From JBEIFW01 sp046081125 (lineage in GTDB: Bacteria > Actinomycetota > Acidimicrobiia > Acidimicrobiales > Ilumatobacteraceae), in contig JBJTVH010000032.1 of NCBI GenBank assembly GCA_046081125.1, forward strand, positions 1-64,000: a stretch of DNA of 64,000 nucleotides, read 5' to 3'. A program made the translations under genes and the position numbers. The notes beneath the pieces were generated by a model, which saw only the letters and a list, made by a program, of their open reading frames with translations, searched no databases and was not told the origin of the DNA. This document shows, piece by piece, positions 50,727-59,585 of this stretch; the first letter of the stretch is position 1, and each line of letters starts with the position of its first letter.

Positions 50727-51815
50727 GTGACACCGGCTCGTCGGACCCGGCCTCTCGGCACCCTCGGCACCCTCGGCATGGCGGCGTTGCTGTCGACCGG
50801 TTGTGGCGGTGCGGCGTCGTCGGCGGCGCCGCTGCCCTCGACGGCCGTGTCGGTCGTCGGGACGGCAATGCCACCGTCGAACCCCGAGACGGCCCCGACC
50901 CGGCCCGGGCGGCAAGGCGCTCGGCCGGCCACCCGCACTCCGGTCTCTCGGCCCACTCGCACCACGATCCCGGGCGCGTCGCCCACCAACACCCCGGGAG
51001 GGCGGCGGCGTATCCCCACCACGACCGCCGCCGCAGCGCTGCGTGCTCCGGCATCGGACGTTGAGATCGTCCTACCCGACCATCCCGACCGCCCGGCCCG
51101 GCTGCACCTGCCGTCCCGGCCCGCCGGTGACACCGTCCCGTTGCTCATCGCGTTGCACGGCAGCTACAGCGACGCCGACACCCTCGCCGGGTACACCGAC
51201 CTCGACGCGCTGGCCGAGGCGGCCGGATGGGCGGTGCTTTGGCCGCAGGGGGGCCGGGTGGACGGCGTGCGGGCATGGAACGCCGGCACGTGCTGCAGCC
51301 CGGCGTCGGAGGCCGGCACCGACGACGTGGGCTACCTCGGTGCGCTGCTCGACGACGTGCTCGCCACCGACCCGATCGACCGAGCGGAGGTCGTCGTCGT
51401 CGGGCATTCCAACGGGGCGTTCATGGCGTACACCGTCGCCTGCCGTCTCGCCGACCGTTTCGCCGCGGTCGTGGCCGTGTCCGGCGGCCTCGCCACCGGC
51501 TGCGAACCAGCGCGACCGATCTCGGTGCTCGCCGTCCACGGCACCGGCGACGAGTCCGTCGCCTACTCCCTCGGCGCCGCCTCGGCCCGCCGGTGGCGCG
51601 ACCTCGACGGCTGCAGCACCGAGTCGAGCACGGACCAAGGCGCGGTCCGGATCGAGACCTGGACCGGGTGCGACGACGGCGTGGAGGTCCGTCTGGTGAC
51701 CCTCGCCGGCGCGCCACATGCCTGGCCCGGGGGACCTGCATCGGCGCCCGACGGATTCGATGCGAGCGTGGAGCTGTTCATCTGGCTGGCCACCCTGGCG
51801 CCCCGCCGCGCCTGA
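50727..51815 (+). CDS. Secreted PHB-depolymerase-like esterase, lipoprotein
   Basis: A 362-residue exported hydrolase. An Arg-rich N-terminus, a hydrophobic stretch and the lipobox-like LLSTGC put a lipid-modified cysteine at residue 26, followed by about 85 residues of Thr/Pro/Ala-rich linker. The alpha/beta hydrolase domain shows LLIALHGSYSDADTL, the nucleophile in VVGHSNGAFMAY, LAVHGTGDESV and the histidine in APHAWPGG. These are features of the LpqC/PHB depolymerase/feruloyl esterase group (family CE1). Cysteines in GTCCSP and DGCSTE/TGCDDG may form disulfides. GTG 50727 is the start. It would cleave esters outside the cell; the substrate is unknown. Confidence 0.83.
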   Translation: MTPARRTRPLGTLGTLGMAALLSTGCGGAASSAAPLPSTAVSVVGTAMPPSNPETAPTRPGRQGARPATRTPVSRPTRTTIPGASPTNTPGGRRRIPTTTAAAALRAPASDVEIVLPDHPDRPARLHLPSRPAGDTVPLLIALHGSYSDADTLAGYTDLDALAEAAGWAVLWPQGGRVDGVRAWNAGTCCSPASEAGTDDVGYLGALLDDVLATDPIDRAEVVVVGHSNGAFMAYTVACRLADRFAAVVAVSGGLATGCEPARPISVLAVHGTGDESVAYSLGAASARRWRDLDGCSTESSTDQGAVRIETWTGCDDGVEVRLVTLAGAPHAWPGGPASAPDGFDASVELFIWLATLAPRRA

Positions 51816-51840
51816 CGACGCCGAACCTCCCCTCGGCTGG

Positions 51841-51846
51841 CAGGCT
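51841..51846 (+). promoter_or_regulatory. Putative -10 hexamer of the nucleoside hydrolase gene
   Basis: CAGGCT, six bases before GTG 51853. Confidence 0.35.
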
Positions 51847-51852
51847 CGGGGC

Positions 51853-52839
51853 GTGGCCCCGAACCCGATCCCGATCGTGATCGACACCGACGGCGGAGTC
51901 GACGACGCCGCTGCGCTCTGGTGGGCGCTGACGAGCCCGCTCGTCGAGGTGGTCGCCATCACCGCCGTGCACGGCAACATCGGCGTCGCCGGCGCGGCGG
52001 CCAACGTCTGCCGGATCCTGCACGCCGCCGGCCGGTCCGACATTCCGGTCGCGGTCGGTGCCGCAGCGGCGATCGGGCCGGTCCCTGAGCTTCGGCCCGC
52101 CGATTTCATCCACGGTCGGGACGGCCTCGGCGAGACCTATCATCCCGCAGCCCCGTTCGACCCGGTGGCCGAACCCGCAGCCGAGATGCTGGCGCGCCTC
52201 GTCGCCGAGCGGCCCGGGGAACTCACGGTCGTCACGCTCGGCCCGCTGTCGAACATCGGCGAGCTCGTGCGGTGCGACCCGTCGTGGGCGCCCGGCGTCG
52301 GGCGCCTCGTCGTGATGGGCGGCACGGTGGCGGGACCCGGCAACGCGCAGCCCTACGCCGAGGCGAACATCGCCCACGACCCCGACGCCGCTGCCGCCGT
52401 CGTCGGCGCTGCATGGTCGACACCCCCCACGCTGGTCGGGCTCGACGTCACCCACGCCGCGGTGTTCGCCGACGAGCACTGGGACGCCCTCGCCGCCGGC
52501 ACTACCCCGGTCACCGCCTTCCTCGCGACCCCGCTGGCGTTCTACCGCCGGTACGCCGGCACCCTGACCCCGAGCGGGCGTTGCCCCTGCCACGACCTTC
52601 TGGCGACGATGGTCGCCGCCCACGCTGAGCTGGTGGCGGCCCCGGTGCTCCCGCTCGCCGTGCAGACCACCCCCGGACCCGCGTGGGGTGCCACCGTCGC
52701 CGACCGCCGAGCCCCGCTGTTCGCCCGGGCCGGACCGGGGTCGGTGCAAGCCGCCCCGCCGGGTTTCGTGCCCTGGGCGATCGCCGTCGACTTCGACGTC
52801 GACGGTTACCAGGCCGCCGTCACCCGGTTCTTCGCCTGA
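51853..52839 (+). CDS. Nucleoside hydrolase (inosine/uridine-preferring family)
   Basis: Cleaves the N-glycosidic bond of ribonucleosides to give base and ribose. The 328 residues begin with PIVIDTDGGVDDAAALWWAL, the calcium-binding DTDxGxDD signature, followed by VVAITAVHGNIGVAGAAAN, TVVTLGPLSNIGEL and LDVTHAAVF. All family metal residues that I can locate (Asp10, 14, 15 type cluster; the late Asp in CPCHDLLA) are present. GTG 51853 follows the hexamer CAGGCT by six bases, so it is probably leaderless. A four-copy 12-base repeat starts just after its stop. Confidence 0.9.
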   Translation: MAPNPIPIVIDTDGGVDDAAALWWALTSPLVEVVAITAVHGNIGVAGAAANVCRILHAAGRSDIPVAVGAAAAIGPVPELRPADFIHGRDGLGETYHPAAPFDPVAEPAAEMLARLVAERPGELTVVTLGPLSNIGELVRCDPSWAPGVGRLVVMGGTVAGPGNAQPYAEANIAHDPDAAAAVVGAAWSTPPTLVGLDVTHAAVFADEHWDALAAGTTPVTAFLATPLAFYRRYAGTLTPSGRCPCHDLLATMVAAHAELVAAPVLPLAVQTTPGPAWGATVADRRAPLFARAGPGSVQAAPPGFVPWAIAVDFDVDGYQAAVTRFFA

Positions 52840-52840
52840 C

Positions 52841-52888
52841 CGCGCCGCAAACTGCGCCGCAAACCGCGCCGCAAACCGCGCCGCAAAC
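52841..52888. repeat. Four tandem 12-bp repeats after the nucleoside hydrolase stop
   Basis: CGCGCCGCAAAC with one first-base variant (TGCGCCGCAAAC) is repeated four times without interruption from two bases after the TGA. No hairpin or coding role is evident. Confidence 0.9.
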
Positions 52889-52926
52889 AGTGGCGCCCCG
52901 AACCCGCCGGGCACGGCGAGATCGGG

Positions 52927-52932
52927 CACGCT
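52927..52932 (+). promoter_or_regulatory. Putative -10 hexamer of the 216-residue protein gene
   Basis: CACGCT, six bases before ATG 52939. Confidence 0.35.
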
Positions 52933-52938
52933 TGCACC

Positions 52939-53589
52939 ATGCCCGAGCCGTCGTCCCCCGAGCCCCGACCGCTCCCCGCCCCGGTCCCGGTCCCGTCGTC
53001 GCGCCTCGACCGCTCCACCGAGCGGTTCGTGGAGGTCGCCCGCGCCCTCAAGGACCGCAGCCGCGACACCGCCGCCAAGGCGCCTGCGTTGCTGCGTCGC
53101 CTGCTCACCGACGCCCTCGTCGAGGTCTACGCCGAACCACTTCAGCCGCTGACCCGGGCCGAACTCGAACGTCGGCTCGCGACCGCCGAGGACGGTTTCG
53201 CAACGGGACTGGCCGCCAAGGTGCCGGGGGCCGCCCTTGCCCTGCGCGCCACCCGCGTGGGTTCCAAACTGCCGGTCGCCAAGGCCGTGACCGCCGCCCT
53301 GGCGGTGGTCGACCTCGCCAGCGTGCTTCGCTGCGGGGTCCACGATCTCCAGGAGCTCGTGCGCTACGTGCGGGCGCAGCGCCCCGAGCTCGCACCCGAG
53401 GACGCGGCGCGGATCGCGGTCACCGCCTATCTCGACCCGGCCGCCACCACCGTGCACGAGCAGGTCCTGCTCACCCGGCTGGGGCGCACCTGGGTCTACC
53501 GGGCGGTGCGAGGCACGAGCGACCGGGCCCGGGCCCGATCCGCGACCCGACGGGCCGCTGCGGTGGAACGGCTCACCCGGACCGGGTGA
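52939..53589 (+). CDS. Uncharacterised helical protein
   Basis: A 216-residue protein with no family that I recognise. The first 25 residues are Pro/Ser/Glu-rich, residues about 25-105 are amphipathic helix (RSTERFVEVARALKDRSRD, ALVEVYAEPLQPLTRAELERR), a moderately hydrophobic segment VAKAVTAALAVVDLASVL follows at about 112-130 and could touch the membrane, and the C-terminus is Arg-rich. It has some resemblance in build to EcsC-like proteins. The stop overlaps the end of the convergent aldo/keto reductase gene by 17 bases. No functional clue comes from its neighbours. Confidence 0.6.
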   Translation: MPEPSSPEPRPLPAPVPVPSSRLDRSTERFVEVARALKDRSRDTAAKAPALLRRLLTDALVEVYAEPLQPLTRAELERRLATAEDGFATGLAAKVPGAALALRATRVGSKLPVAKAVTAALAVVDLASVLRCGVHDLQELVRYVRAQRPELAPEDAARIAVTAYLDPAATTVHEQVLLTRLGRTWVYRAVRGTSDRARARSATRRAAAVERLTRTG

Positions 53590-54538
53590 GCCGAGGCGGA
53601 TCGGGCCAGGCGTCGTTGCGGGGGTCGACGGTCGTTCCCGGCGCAACGATCTCGTCGGCGGCGGTCACCACGTCGTCGTCGAGCCGGACCGTGACCGCCG
53701 GCAGCAGCGCCTCGAGCTGCTCCACCGTGCGGGCCCCGATCAACACCGTGGTGACGCCTGGGCGTTCGGCGGCCCAGGCCAGGGCCATGACCGGGAGCGT
53801 CAGGCCGGCCTCGGCAGCCAAGGCCGCAAGTCGTGGCACGACCGCCGCCTTCGCCGCATCGGTCGGATCGACGAACGAACCGGCGAACGAGCCGCGCGAG
53901 CCTGCCGGGGCCGGGCGGTCGGGCCCGTACTTCCCGGTGAGCCAACCACCGTTGAGCGGACTCCAGACGATCGCGGCCACCCCGAGCGCCAAGCATGCCG
54001 GCAGTACCTCACGCTCACGAGACCGGACCAGCATCGACAGCGGGAGCTGCTCGCTCGACGGCACCGGCACCGAGCCCTGCGCCCCGATCGCGACCACCTC
54101 GGCGAGCATCGACGCAGTGAAACATGACGTGCCGTAGGCGCCGATCAGCCCGTCCTCCACGAGACGACGCATCTCCCCGAGGGTCTCCTCGATCGGCGTC
54201 GAGGGATCAGGACGGTGGAGTTGCTGCAGATCGACTCGGTCGACGCCGAGCCGGTGCAGGCTCTCCTCGGTCGCCTCCCGCACCCGGCCGGCCGCCAGAC
54301 CCCGACGGTCGCCCATCGGCAAGCCGCACTTGGTCGCCAGCACGATCTCGTCGCGCCGGGCGCGCACCACGGGACCGAGCAACGTCTCGACCGCGCCCTG
54401 GCCGTAGACGTCGGCGGTGTCGATCAGCGTGAGACCGGCGTCGATCGCCCGGTGCACGACCGCCACGCATTCGGCCGGGTCCGCCGCCGGCGAGGCGAAC
54501 GCCATCGTCCCGAGTCCGAAGCGGGAGAGGGTGCTCAT
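53573..54538 (-). CDS. Aldo/keto reductase
   Basis: An NADPH-dependent TIM-barrel reductase of 321 residues. The catalytic tetrad can be seen as Asp and Tyr in LIDTADVYGQG, Lys in VLATKCG and His in DLQQLHRPDP. VWSPLNGGWLTGKYG and the cofactor loop TTVLIGARTVEQLEALL are typical of AKR11/12-like bacterial members. It reduces small aldehydes or ketones, with physiological substrate unknown. It is 61 bases upstream-separated from the GNAT gene on the same strand and overlaps the convergent unknown gene at its 3' end. Confidence 0.9.
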   Translation of the reverse strand: MSTLSRFGLGTMAFASPAADPAECVAVVHRAIDAGLTLIDTADVYGQGAVETLLGPVVRARRDEIVLATKCGLPMGDRRGLAAGRVREATEESLHRLGVDRVDLQQLHRPDPSTPIEETLGEMRRLVEDGLIGAYGTSCFTASMLAEVVAIGAQGSVPVPSSEQLPLSMLVRSREREVLPACLALGVAAIVWSPLNGGWLTGKYGPDRPAPAGSRGSFAGSFVDPTDAAKAAVVPRLAALAAEAGLTLPVMALAWAAERPGVTTVLIGARTVEQLEALLPAVTVRLDDDVVTAADEIVAPGTTVDPRNDAWPDPPRLTRSG

Positions 54539-54599
54539 CGCTCTGGGCTCCTGCGCTCCCCGGCGTACACCGAGCTCCTGCCCACGGGCAGCACGCCGA

Positions 54600-55067
54600 T
54601 CATGCGCTGCACCGGATCGGGCTCACCCCGAGGATCACCTCGACCCGACCGGGTGCGAGCTCACGCAGCTCGATCTGGCGGCGGGCGCACAACGCCATAG
54701 CCGCCGGGTTCCGGCGTTCGACAGCGGCCACGACGGCGCCGAGTTCGAGCTCCGCGGCAAGCTCCAACGCAGCGCCGACCAACGCGGCACCGATGCCTCG
54801 GCCGCGATGCCCGCTCGTGACCGCCACGAGCAGTTCGGCGCGATCTGCGCCTGCCGGCACGAGCCGGCCGACGCCGACGAGCGCGCCGTCGACGAACGCC
54901 CCGACCGCCCGCACGCGGCAGGGGTGCGCGAGCCGAGCTCGCCAGCCGGCCGACGGTTTGGGCAGCGCAGCACGCCCGAATCGTCGGGGCTCGGTGGCCA
55001 GCTGGGCGGCAAGACCGCCGAGCGCCGGCGCGTCGTCGTGCCCGAGGGTCCGCAGGGTCATGACCAT
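54600..55067 (-). CDS. GNAT-family N-acetyltransferase
   Basis: A 155-residue acetyltransferase. The acetyl-CoA motif A appears as SGHRGRGIGAALVGAAL at about 85-101 (R/Q-x-x-G-x-G/A type), preceded by the strand ELLVAVT and followed by VVAAVERRNPAAMALC, motif B. The N-terminal 50 residues are Ala/Arg-rich and variable, as usual for the acceptor site, so the substrate amine is not deducible. It lies between the aldo/keto reductase and the helicase gene, all on the minus strand but with gaps of 60-80 bases, so co-transcription is uncertain. Confidence 0.85.
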   Translation of the reverse strand: MVMTLRTLGHDDAPALGGLAAQLATEPRRFGRAALPKPSAGWRARLAHPCRVRAVGAFVDGALVGVGRLVPAGADRAELLVAVTSGHRGRGIGAALVGAALELAAELELGAVVAAVERRNPAAMALCARRQIELRELAPGRVEVILGVSPIRCSA

Positions 55068-55145
55068 GCCGGCATCCTGCTCAGCTCGAGTTGCCGCGCC
55101 GTGTCGGGCGCGTGAACTCCTCAGCCCTGTCCGAACTCCGCCCGG

Positions 55146-57668
55146 TCAGCCCGGTCCGAGTTCGGTGCCGAAGAGCCCGAGCGCCTCGAGCCGCAACGCC
55201 GGGGCGCCTTCCTCGGCGGCGGCCGCGAGGTCGACGGTGGCCACGAGGCGCCAGTCGCCGTCGCCGTCGGGGTCGGCGAGCCGCTGCACGATCCGCCAGC
55301 GCCCGGGCTCCTCGGTGAGCTCGAACCAGGCCGGGCCGCGCGCGGCGGCGTCGGTACCGATCGCGTCCCGTTGCGCCCAGTAGGGCGCCATCGCCTCTGC
55401 GAGGCGTTCGGCGCTCCACCCGGTCCGCTCGGCCAGCGCCGGATGAGCCCGCCGGGCCAGCAGCTCGACCCAGCCGAACGCGGCGGTCCGCACGACCGTG
55501 CGCCAGGCGGCCGGCGGTCCGGGCACGGGCGCCGGACCGGGGTCGCCCGAATGATCGTGCAGCGGTGCCCCGGCAAGGCGTTCCCATTCCTCGAGCAGCG
55601 TCGCGTCCGTCGCCCGGATCAGCCGGCCGAGCCAGTCGACGAGGTCTTCGAGTTCGTCGGTGTACGCCTCGTCGGGCAGCGAACGGTCGAGCGCCCGCCA
55701 GGCGTCGGTGAGGTACCGCAGCAGCAGGCCCTCGCTGCGTTCGAGCTTGTAGCGCTTCACGAACCCGCCGAAGCTCTCGCCGCCCTCCGCCAACTCTCGC
55801 AGCACCCCTTTGGGCGACGGCACGTCCTCCAGCCAGGGGTGTGCCGTGCGGTAGGTGACGAAGCAGGCCTCGATCAGCGCAGCCAGCGGCTTGGGCCACG
55901 TGACCCCGTCGAGCAGCGCGATCCGCTCCTCGTACGGGACGCCCTCGGCCTTGAGCCGGGCCACCTCGGCGGCCCGGGCCGCGTTCTGCTGCGCGTAGAG
56001 CACGGCGTTGGGGTCGTCGAGCACCGACTCGAGGACGCTGACCACATCGAGCGGGTAACCGGGCTCGTCGCGATCGAGCGTCGCCACCACCTCGATCGCG
56101 AACGTGGCGAGCGGCGACGCGAACCGCAACAGCGCCCGCTCGTCGCTGCCTTCGACCAGCGAACCGATCCGCACCCCGGCGCACCGGCCCTGGTCGTCAC
56201 GCAATCGTTCGGCCACCCCGGCCGCCTCCAGCGAGCGGTAGATCCGCAGCGCCCGGCGCCGGTGCCGGCGCCGCCGCGGTTCGGGGTCGTGGTTGTCCCG
56301 CAACAGGTTCTTGAGCGCCACCGGCCCGTCCGGGCGAGCCAACACCGACGCCACGAGGTCGGCCGACACCGAGAAGCGCGACACCAGCGGCTCCGGGCGG
56401 GCCGCCCACAGCCGCTCGAAGGTCTTGTCGTCGTAGTGCACGAATCCCTCGGGCGGCTTGGCCTTGCTGGCCTTGCGGCGGGCCTTCGGGTCGTCGCCGG
56501 CGCGTGCGAGCGCCCGGGCGTTGTCGATCACGTGGTCAGGCGCCTGGGCCCAGACGTGACCGTCGGGATCGAACCCGGGGCGACCGGCCCGACCGGCGAG
56601 CTGGTGGAACTCCCGAGCCGAGAAGGTCCGCACCCGCTGACCGTCGAACTTGGTCAACGCGGTCATGAGCACGGTGCGGATCGGGATGTTCACCCCGACG
56701 CCCAAGGTGTCGGTGCCGCAGATCGCAGGCAGCAGGCCGTCACCGGCGAGGCGCTCGACCAGGCGCCGGTACCGGGGCAGCATCCCGGCGTGATGCACGC
56801 CGACACCGTTGCGCAGCAGCCGCCCCAGCGTTTGGCCGAACCCGGTGGTGAGCCGCACGCCGGCCAGTGCAGCGGCGATCGCTTCGCGCTGGGGGCGCGT
56901 CGTGAGCGGCAGGCTGACCAACGCCTGGGCCCGCTCCACCGCAGCGGCCTGGGTGGCGTGCACGACGTACACCGGGGACAGGCCGTCACGCACGGCGTCG
57001 AGGACGCTGTCGGCCACCGGGGTCATCCGCCAGGCATGGTGCAGCGGGGTGGGCCGGTGCACCGACGTCACCTCGGTGACGGGCCGCCCGCTGCGCCGCT
57101 CGAGGTCGCCCGACAGGGCGGTCATGTCCCCCAAGGTCGCCGAGGCGAGCAGGAACTGGGTGTTGCGGAGCTCGAGCAACGGGACCTGCCAGGCCCACCC
57201 GCGCGCTGCGTCGCCGTAGTAGTGGAACTCGTCGAGGCAGGCGAAGCCGACGTCGGCCTCGGCCCCGGTGCGCAAAGCCTGGTTGGCGAGGATCTCCGCC
57301 GTGCACACGAGCACCGGCGCCTGCGCGTTGATCGCTGCGTCGCCGGTCGCCAGGCCGACGGCCTCGGCGCCGAGCAGGTCCACGAGGTCGAAGAACTTCT
57401 CGGAAACGAGCGCCTTGATCGGTGCGGTCCACACGGCCCGCTCACCCCGGTTGCGCGCGAGCACGATGCCGGCGACTGCCACCAGGCTCTTGCCCGACCC
57501 GGTGGGCGTGGCGAGCACCACGTGGTCGCCGGCGGCGAGGGCCAGCGCCGCATTCTCTTGGTGCGGGTAGAGCGGGCGGGCCCCGCTCGCCGCCCAGGTG
57601 GCGAAGGCGTCGACGACCTCGGCGGGATCGCTGCCGGGTGAAGGCAGCCGGTCGAGCAGGCCCGCCAC
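55146..57668 (-). CDS. DExH-box helicase, HelY/DUF3516-like
   Basis: A superfamily 2 helicase of 840 residues. Walker A is ATPTGSGKS at 53-61, motif II is DEFH in CLDEFHYYGD, LLASATLGD is motif III, and motifs V-VI appear in TDTLGVGVNIPIRTVL and HQLAGRAGRPGFD. The C-terminal half carries the DUF3516 region found in mycobacterial and other actinobacterial members (ETYPLDVV-like and FVKRYKLERSEGLLLRYL). Such enzymes unwind RNA or nucleic-acid duplexes in RNA turnover or repair. GTG 57668 lies two bases after the stop of the upstream LLM gene, so the two are likely translated together. Confidence 0.9.
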   Translation of the reverse strand: MAGLLDRLPSPGSDPAEVVDAFATWAASGARPLYPHQENAALALAAGDHVVLATPTGSGKSLVAVAGIVLARNRGERAVWTAPIKALVSEKFFDLVDLLGAEAVGLATGDAAINAQAPVLVCTAEILANQALRTGAEADVGFACLDEFHYYGDAARGWAWQVPLLELRNTQFLLASATLGDMTALSGDLERRSGRPVTEVTSVHRPTPLHHAWRMTPVADSVLDAVRDGLSPVYVVHATQAAAVERAQALVSLPLTTRPQREAIAAALAGVRLTTGFGQTLGRLLRNGVGVHHAGMLPRYRRLVERLAGDGLLPAICGTDTLGVGVNIPIRTVLMTALTKFDGQRVRTFSAREFHQLAGRAGRPGFDPDGHVWAQAPDHVIDNARALARAGDDPKARRKASKAKPPEGFVHYDDKTFERLWAARPEPLVSRFSVSADLVASVLARPDGPVALKNLLRDNHDPEPRRRRHRRRALRIYRSLEAAGVAERLRDDQGRCAGVRIGSLVEGSDERALLRFASPLATFAIEVVATLDRDEPGYPLDVVSVLESVLDDPNAVLYAQQNAARAAEVARLKAEGVPYEERIALLDGVTWPKPLAALIEACFVTYRTAHPWLEDVPSPKGVLRELAEGGESFGGFVKRYKLERSEGLLLRYLTDAWRALDRSLPDEAYTDELEDLVDWLGRLIRATDATLLEEWERLAGAPLHDHSGDPGPAPVPGPPAAWRTVVRTAAFGWVELLARRAHPALAERTGWSAERLAEAMAPYWAQRDAIGTDAAARGPAWFELTEEPGRWRIVQRLADPDGDGDWRLVATVDLAAAAEEGAPALRLEALGLFGTELGPG

Positions 57669-57670
57669 GA

Positions 57671-58609
57671 TCAGGCGCGCAGGCGGGCGATGACCGGAGC
57701 GAACGCGTCGACGGAACCCTCGAACACGGTGAGGTAGGTGATGCCGAGCTCGTCGCGGCGGCGCAGCACGTCCTCGGCGATCTCCTCGGCGGAGCCGACG
57801 AGCGCGTGGGGCACCTCGGCGGCGTCGGCCTCGGCGGTGGCGTAGGCCCGGGCCACCTTGGCCAGACCTTCGGCCCGGTCGCCGAGCCGGACGAGCGTGA
57901 CGTTGACGTGGAGCTCGAGCTGCTCGAAGCGGGCCCCGGCCGCCTCGCGCACCCACGCCAGCTTCTCTCGCGTCGCGGCGCCCGTGGCGCTCGCCGCCGA
58001 TTCCGGACCGACCCGACCGGCGGCCATGTTGGGCACGAACGACACGATGTCGGCCACCCGGGCGGCGAGCTCGAGCACCTTCCGGCCACCGCCGCCGACC
58101 AGGATCGGCGGGTGGGGTTGCTGCACCGGCCGGGCCCCGGCCGACAGGCCGTCGATGCGGTAGTGCCGGCCCTCGAACCGGGCCGGCGGCGGACCCCACG
58201 CCGCCCGCAGCACCTCGACGGCCTCGGCGAGCCGCTCGATGCGTTCCCCCGCCGGCGCCCAGGGCTGGCCGATGGCGGTGTGGTCCGCCGGGAGCCACCC
58301 GGCGCCGATGCCGACCTCGAGGCGACCGTCGGTGAGCACGTCCACCGTGGCGCACTCGTTGGCGATGATCGCCGGGTGCACGCTCTCGTTGTCGATGACG
58401 AGCGTGCCGACCCGCAACGACGGGGCGGCGTCGGCCGCCGCGACCAGCGCGGGCAGCGGCGCCAAGGTCTGGTTGGCCAGATGGTTTGGCAGGCTGAGCG
58501 TGTCGTAGCCGAGGTCGGCGACCCGACGGGCGTAGGCCCGCCACGCCGCCCCGGACTCCACCCGCCCGGAGGCCATCACCCCGAACCGCAGCGGTCGTGT
58601 CGTCGGCAT
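57671..58609 (-). CDS. F420-dependent LLM-class oxidoreductase (TIGR03621-like)
   Basis: A luciferase-like TIM-barrel enzyme of 312 residues starting at ATG 58609. Family blocks are RFGVMASGRVESGAAWRAYARR, LVIDNESVHPAIIANECATVD, GRLEVGIGAGWLPADH and PILVGGGGRKVLELAARVAD, the last being typical of F420-binding actinobacterial proteins. It would transfer a hydride from reduced F420 to an unknown substrate. It is divergent from a small membrane protein and is followed after two bases by the helicase gene on the same strand, an odd pair that may reflect compact packing only. Confidence 0.87.
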   Translation of the reverse strand: MPTTRPLRFGVMASGRVESGAAWRAYARRVADLGYDTLSLPNHLANQTLAPLPALVAAADAAPSLRVGTLVIDNESVHPAIIANECATVDVLTDGRLEVGIGAGWLPADHTAIGQPWAPAGERIERLAEAVEVLRAAWGPPPARFEGRHYRIDGLSAGARPVQQPHPPILVGGGGRKVLELAARVADIVSFVPNMAAGRVGPESAASATGAATREKLAWVREAAGARFEQLELHVNVTLVRLGDRAEGLAKVARAYATAEADAAEVPHALVGSAEEIAEDVLRRRDELGITYLTVFEGSVDAFAPVIARLRA

Positions 58610-58641
58610 CGCTCGAACGGTACTCGGCGGGCCCGCCCTGC

Positions 58642-58647
58642 CAGACT
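58642..58647 (+). promoter_or_regulatory. Putative -10 hexamer of the 123-residue membrane protein gene
   Basis: CAGACT, seven bases before ATG 58655 in a 45-base divergent gap. Confidence 0.35.
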
Positions 58648-58654
58648 GGCGCCC

Positions 58655-59026
58655 ATGCCGGGCCTCTCGAACTGGCGGTGGACGAACCCTTCGCTCCCGC
58701 AAACCCTCCAGATCGCCGTATGGCTGCTCTACGCCACCGCCGTGTTCGGGCTCCTGCTCGGCAGCATCTTCTCGGCCTTCCTCGGACCACTGCTCGCCAT
58801 CGGGGCGCTCGTCGCCGCCGTCGCTGCCGGCCTCGGGATCTCCAACGAGCGCAAGTGGGGTTACGTACTCGGCATCGTCGTCGCCATAGTCGAGACGCTG
58901 TTGTGGGTGCTCGCCATCGTCGACGGGGCCCGCCAGGGAATCATCTCCCTGCTGTTCGCGATCGCGCTCGTCGCGCTGCTCGTGCACCCGATGAGCCGGG
59001 ACTACCAACGCATCTGGTTCCGCTGA
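58655..59026 (+). CDS. Small three-helix membrane protein
   Basis: A 123-residue protein with helices at about 15-33 (TLQIAVWLLYATAVFGLLLG), 38-60 and 68-100, possibly four spans in all, and a short basic C-terminus ending YQRIWFR. The start WRWTNPSLPQTLQ before the first helix is typical of small actinobacterial membrane proteins with an annotated length of 110-130 residues. There is no recognised domain. It precedes the MaoC hydratase gene by 44 bases, which has its own hexamer. Confidence 0.75.
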   Translation: MPGLSNWRWTNPSLPQTLQIAVWLLYATAVFGLLLGSIFSAFLGPLLAIGALVAAVAAGLGISNERKWGYVLGIVVAIVETLLWVLAIVDGARQGIISLLFAIALVALLVHPMSRDYQRIWFR

Positions 59027-59058
59027 GCAGCGGGCTCGCCCCTGCCGGGACCGTGCGC

Positions 59059-59064
59059 CAGGAT
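59059..59064 (+). promoter_or_regulatory. Putative -10 hexamer of the MaoC gene
   Basis: CAGGAT, six bases before ATG 59071. Confidence 0.35.
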
Positions 59065-59070
59065 GGGCAC

Positions 59071-59526
59071 ATGACGACGATCATCGACGGCGCCGAGGGC
59101 CTCAAGGCCACCGTCGGCCAGCACCTGGGCTACAGCGAGTACATCGAGATCACCCAGGAACAGGTCAACCTGTTCGCCGACGCCACCGGCGATCACCAGT
59201 GGATCCACGTCGACGTCGAGCGGGCCAAGGCCGGTCCGTTCAAGGCGCCGATCGCCCACGGCTACCTCACGCTGTCGCTCGGGCCGCGCCTGCTGCCCGA
59301 GGTCGTCCAGGTCCGCGGCTTCTCGATGGGCGTCAACTACGGCGCGAACAAGGTCCGTTTCCCCAGCCCCGTGCCGGTCGGCTCCCGGCTTCGGATGGGC
59401 GTGAAGAACCTCGCCGTCGAGGACATCGCCGGCGGCGTGCAGATCACCTACGAGCTGAGCTTCGAAGTCGAGGGAGCGAGCAAGCCCTCGTGCGTGGCCG
59501 AGGTGCTGTTCCGCTCCTACGTCTGA
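59071..59526 (+). CDS. MaoC-family (R)-specific enoyl-CoA hydratase
   Basis: A single hot-dog protein of 151 residues. FADATGDHQWIHVDVERA is the hydratase 2 motif with catalytic Asp and His, and PIAHGYLTLSLGPRLLPEV together with GVNYGANKVRFPSPVPVGSRL completes the family pattern. Unlike the two-gene pair at 28 kb this is the self-contained homodimeric type, which hydrates trans-2-enoyl-CoA to the (R)-3-hydroxyacyl-CoA. It is not linked to other beta-oxidation genes and seems to be transcribed alone. Confidence 0.92.
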   Translation: MTTIIDGAEGLKATVGQHLGYSEYIEITQEQVNLFADATGDHQWIHVDVERAKAGPFKAPIAHGYLTLSLGPRLLPEVVQVRGFSMGVNYGANKVRFPSPVPVGSRLRMGVKNLAVEDIAGGVQITYELSFEVEGASKPSCVAEVLFRSYV

Positions 59527-59573
59527 GCATTCCCGGGGGCCCGGCCGCCATACCGCCACGCTGCGTCCCCCCA

Positions 59574-59579
59574 TAGGCT
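59574..59579 (+). promoter_or_regulatory. Putative -10 hexamer of the transglycosylase gene (leaderless)
   Basis: TAGGCT, six bases before GTG 59586, and without any ribosome binding site between. It supports the GTG start of the signal peptide. Confidence 0.5.
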
Positions 59580-59585
59580 CGCCGG

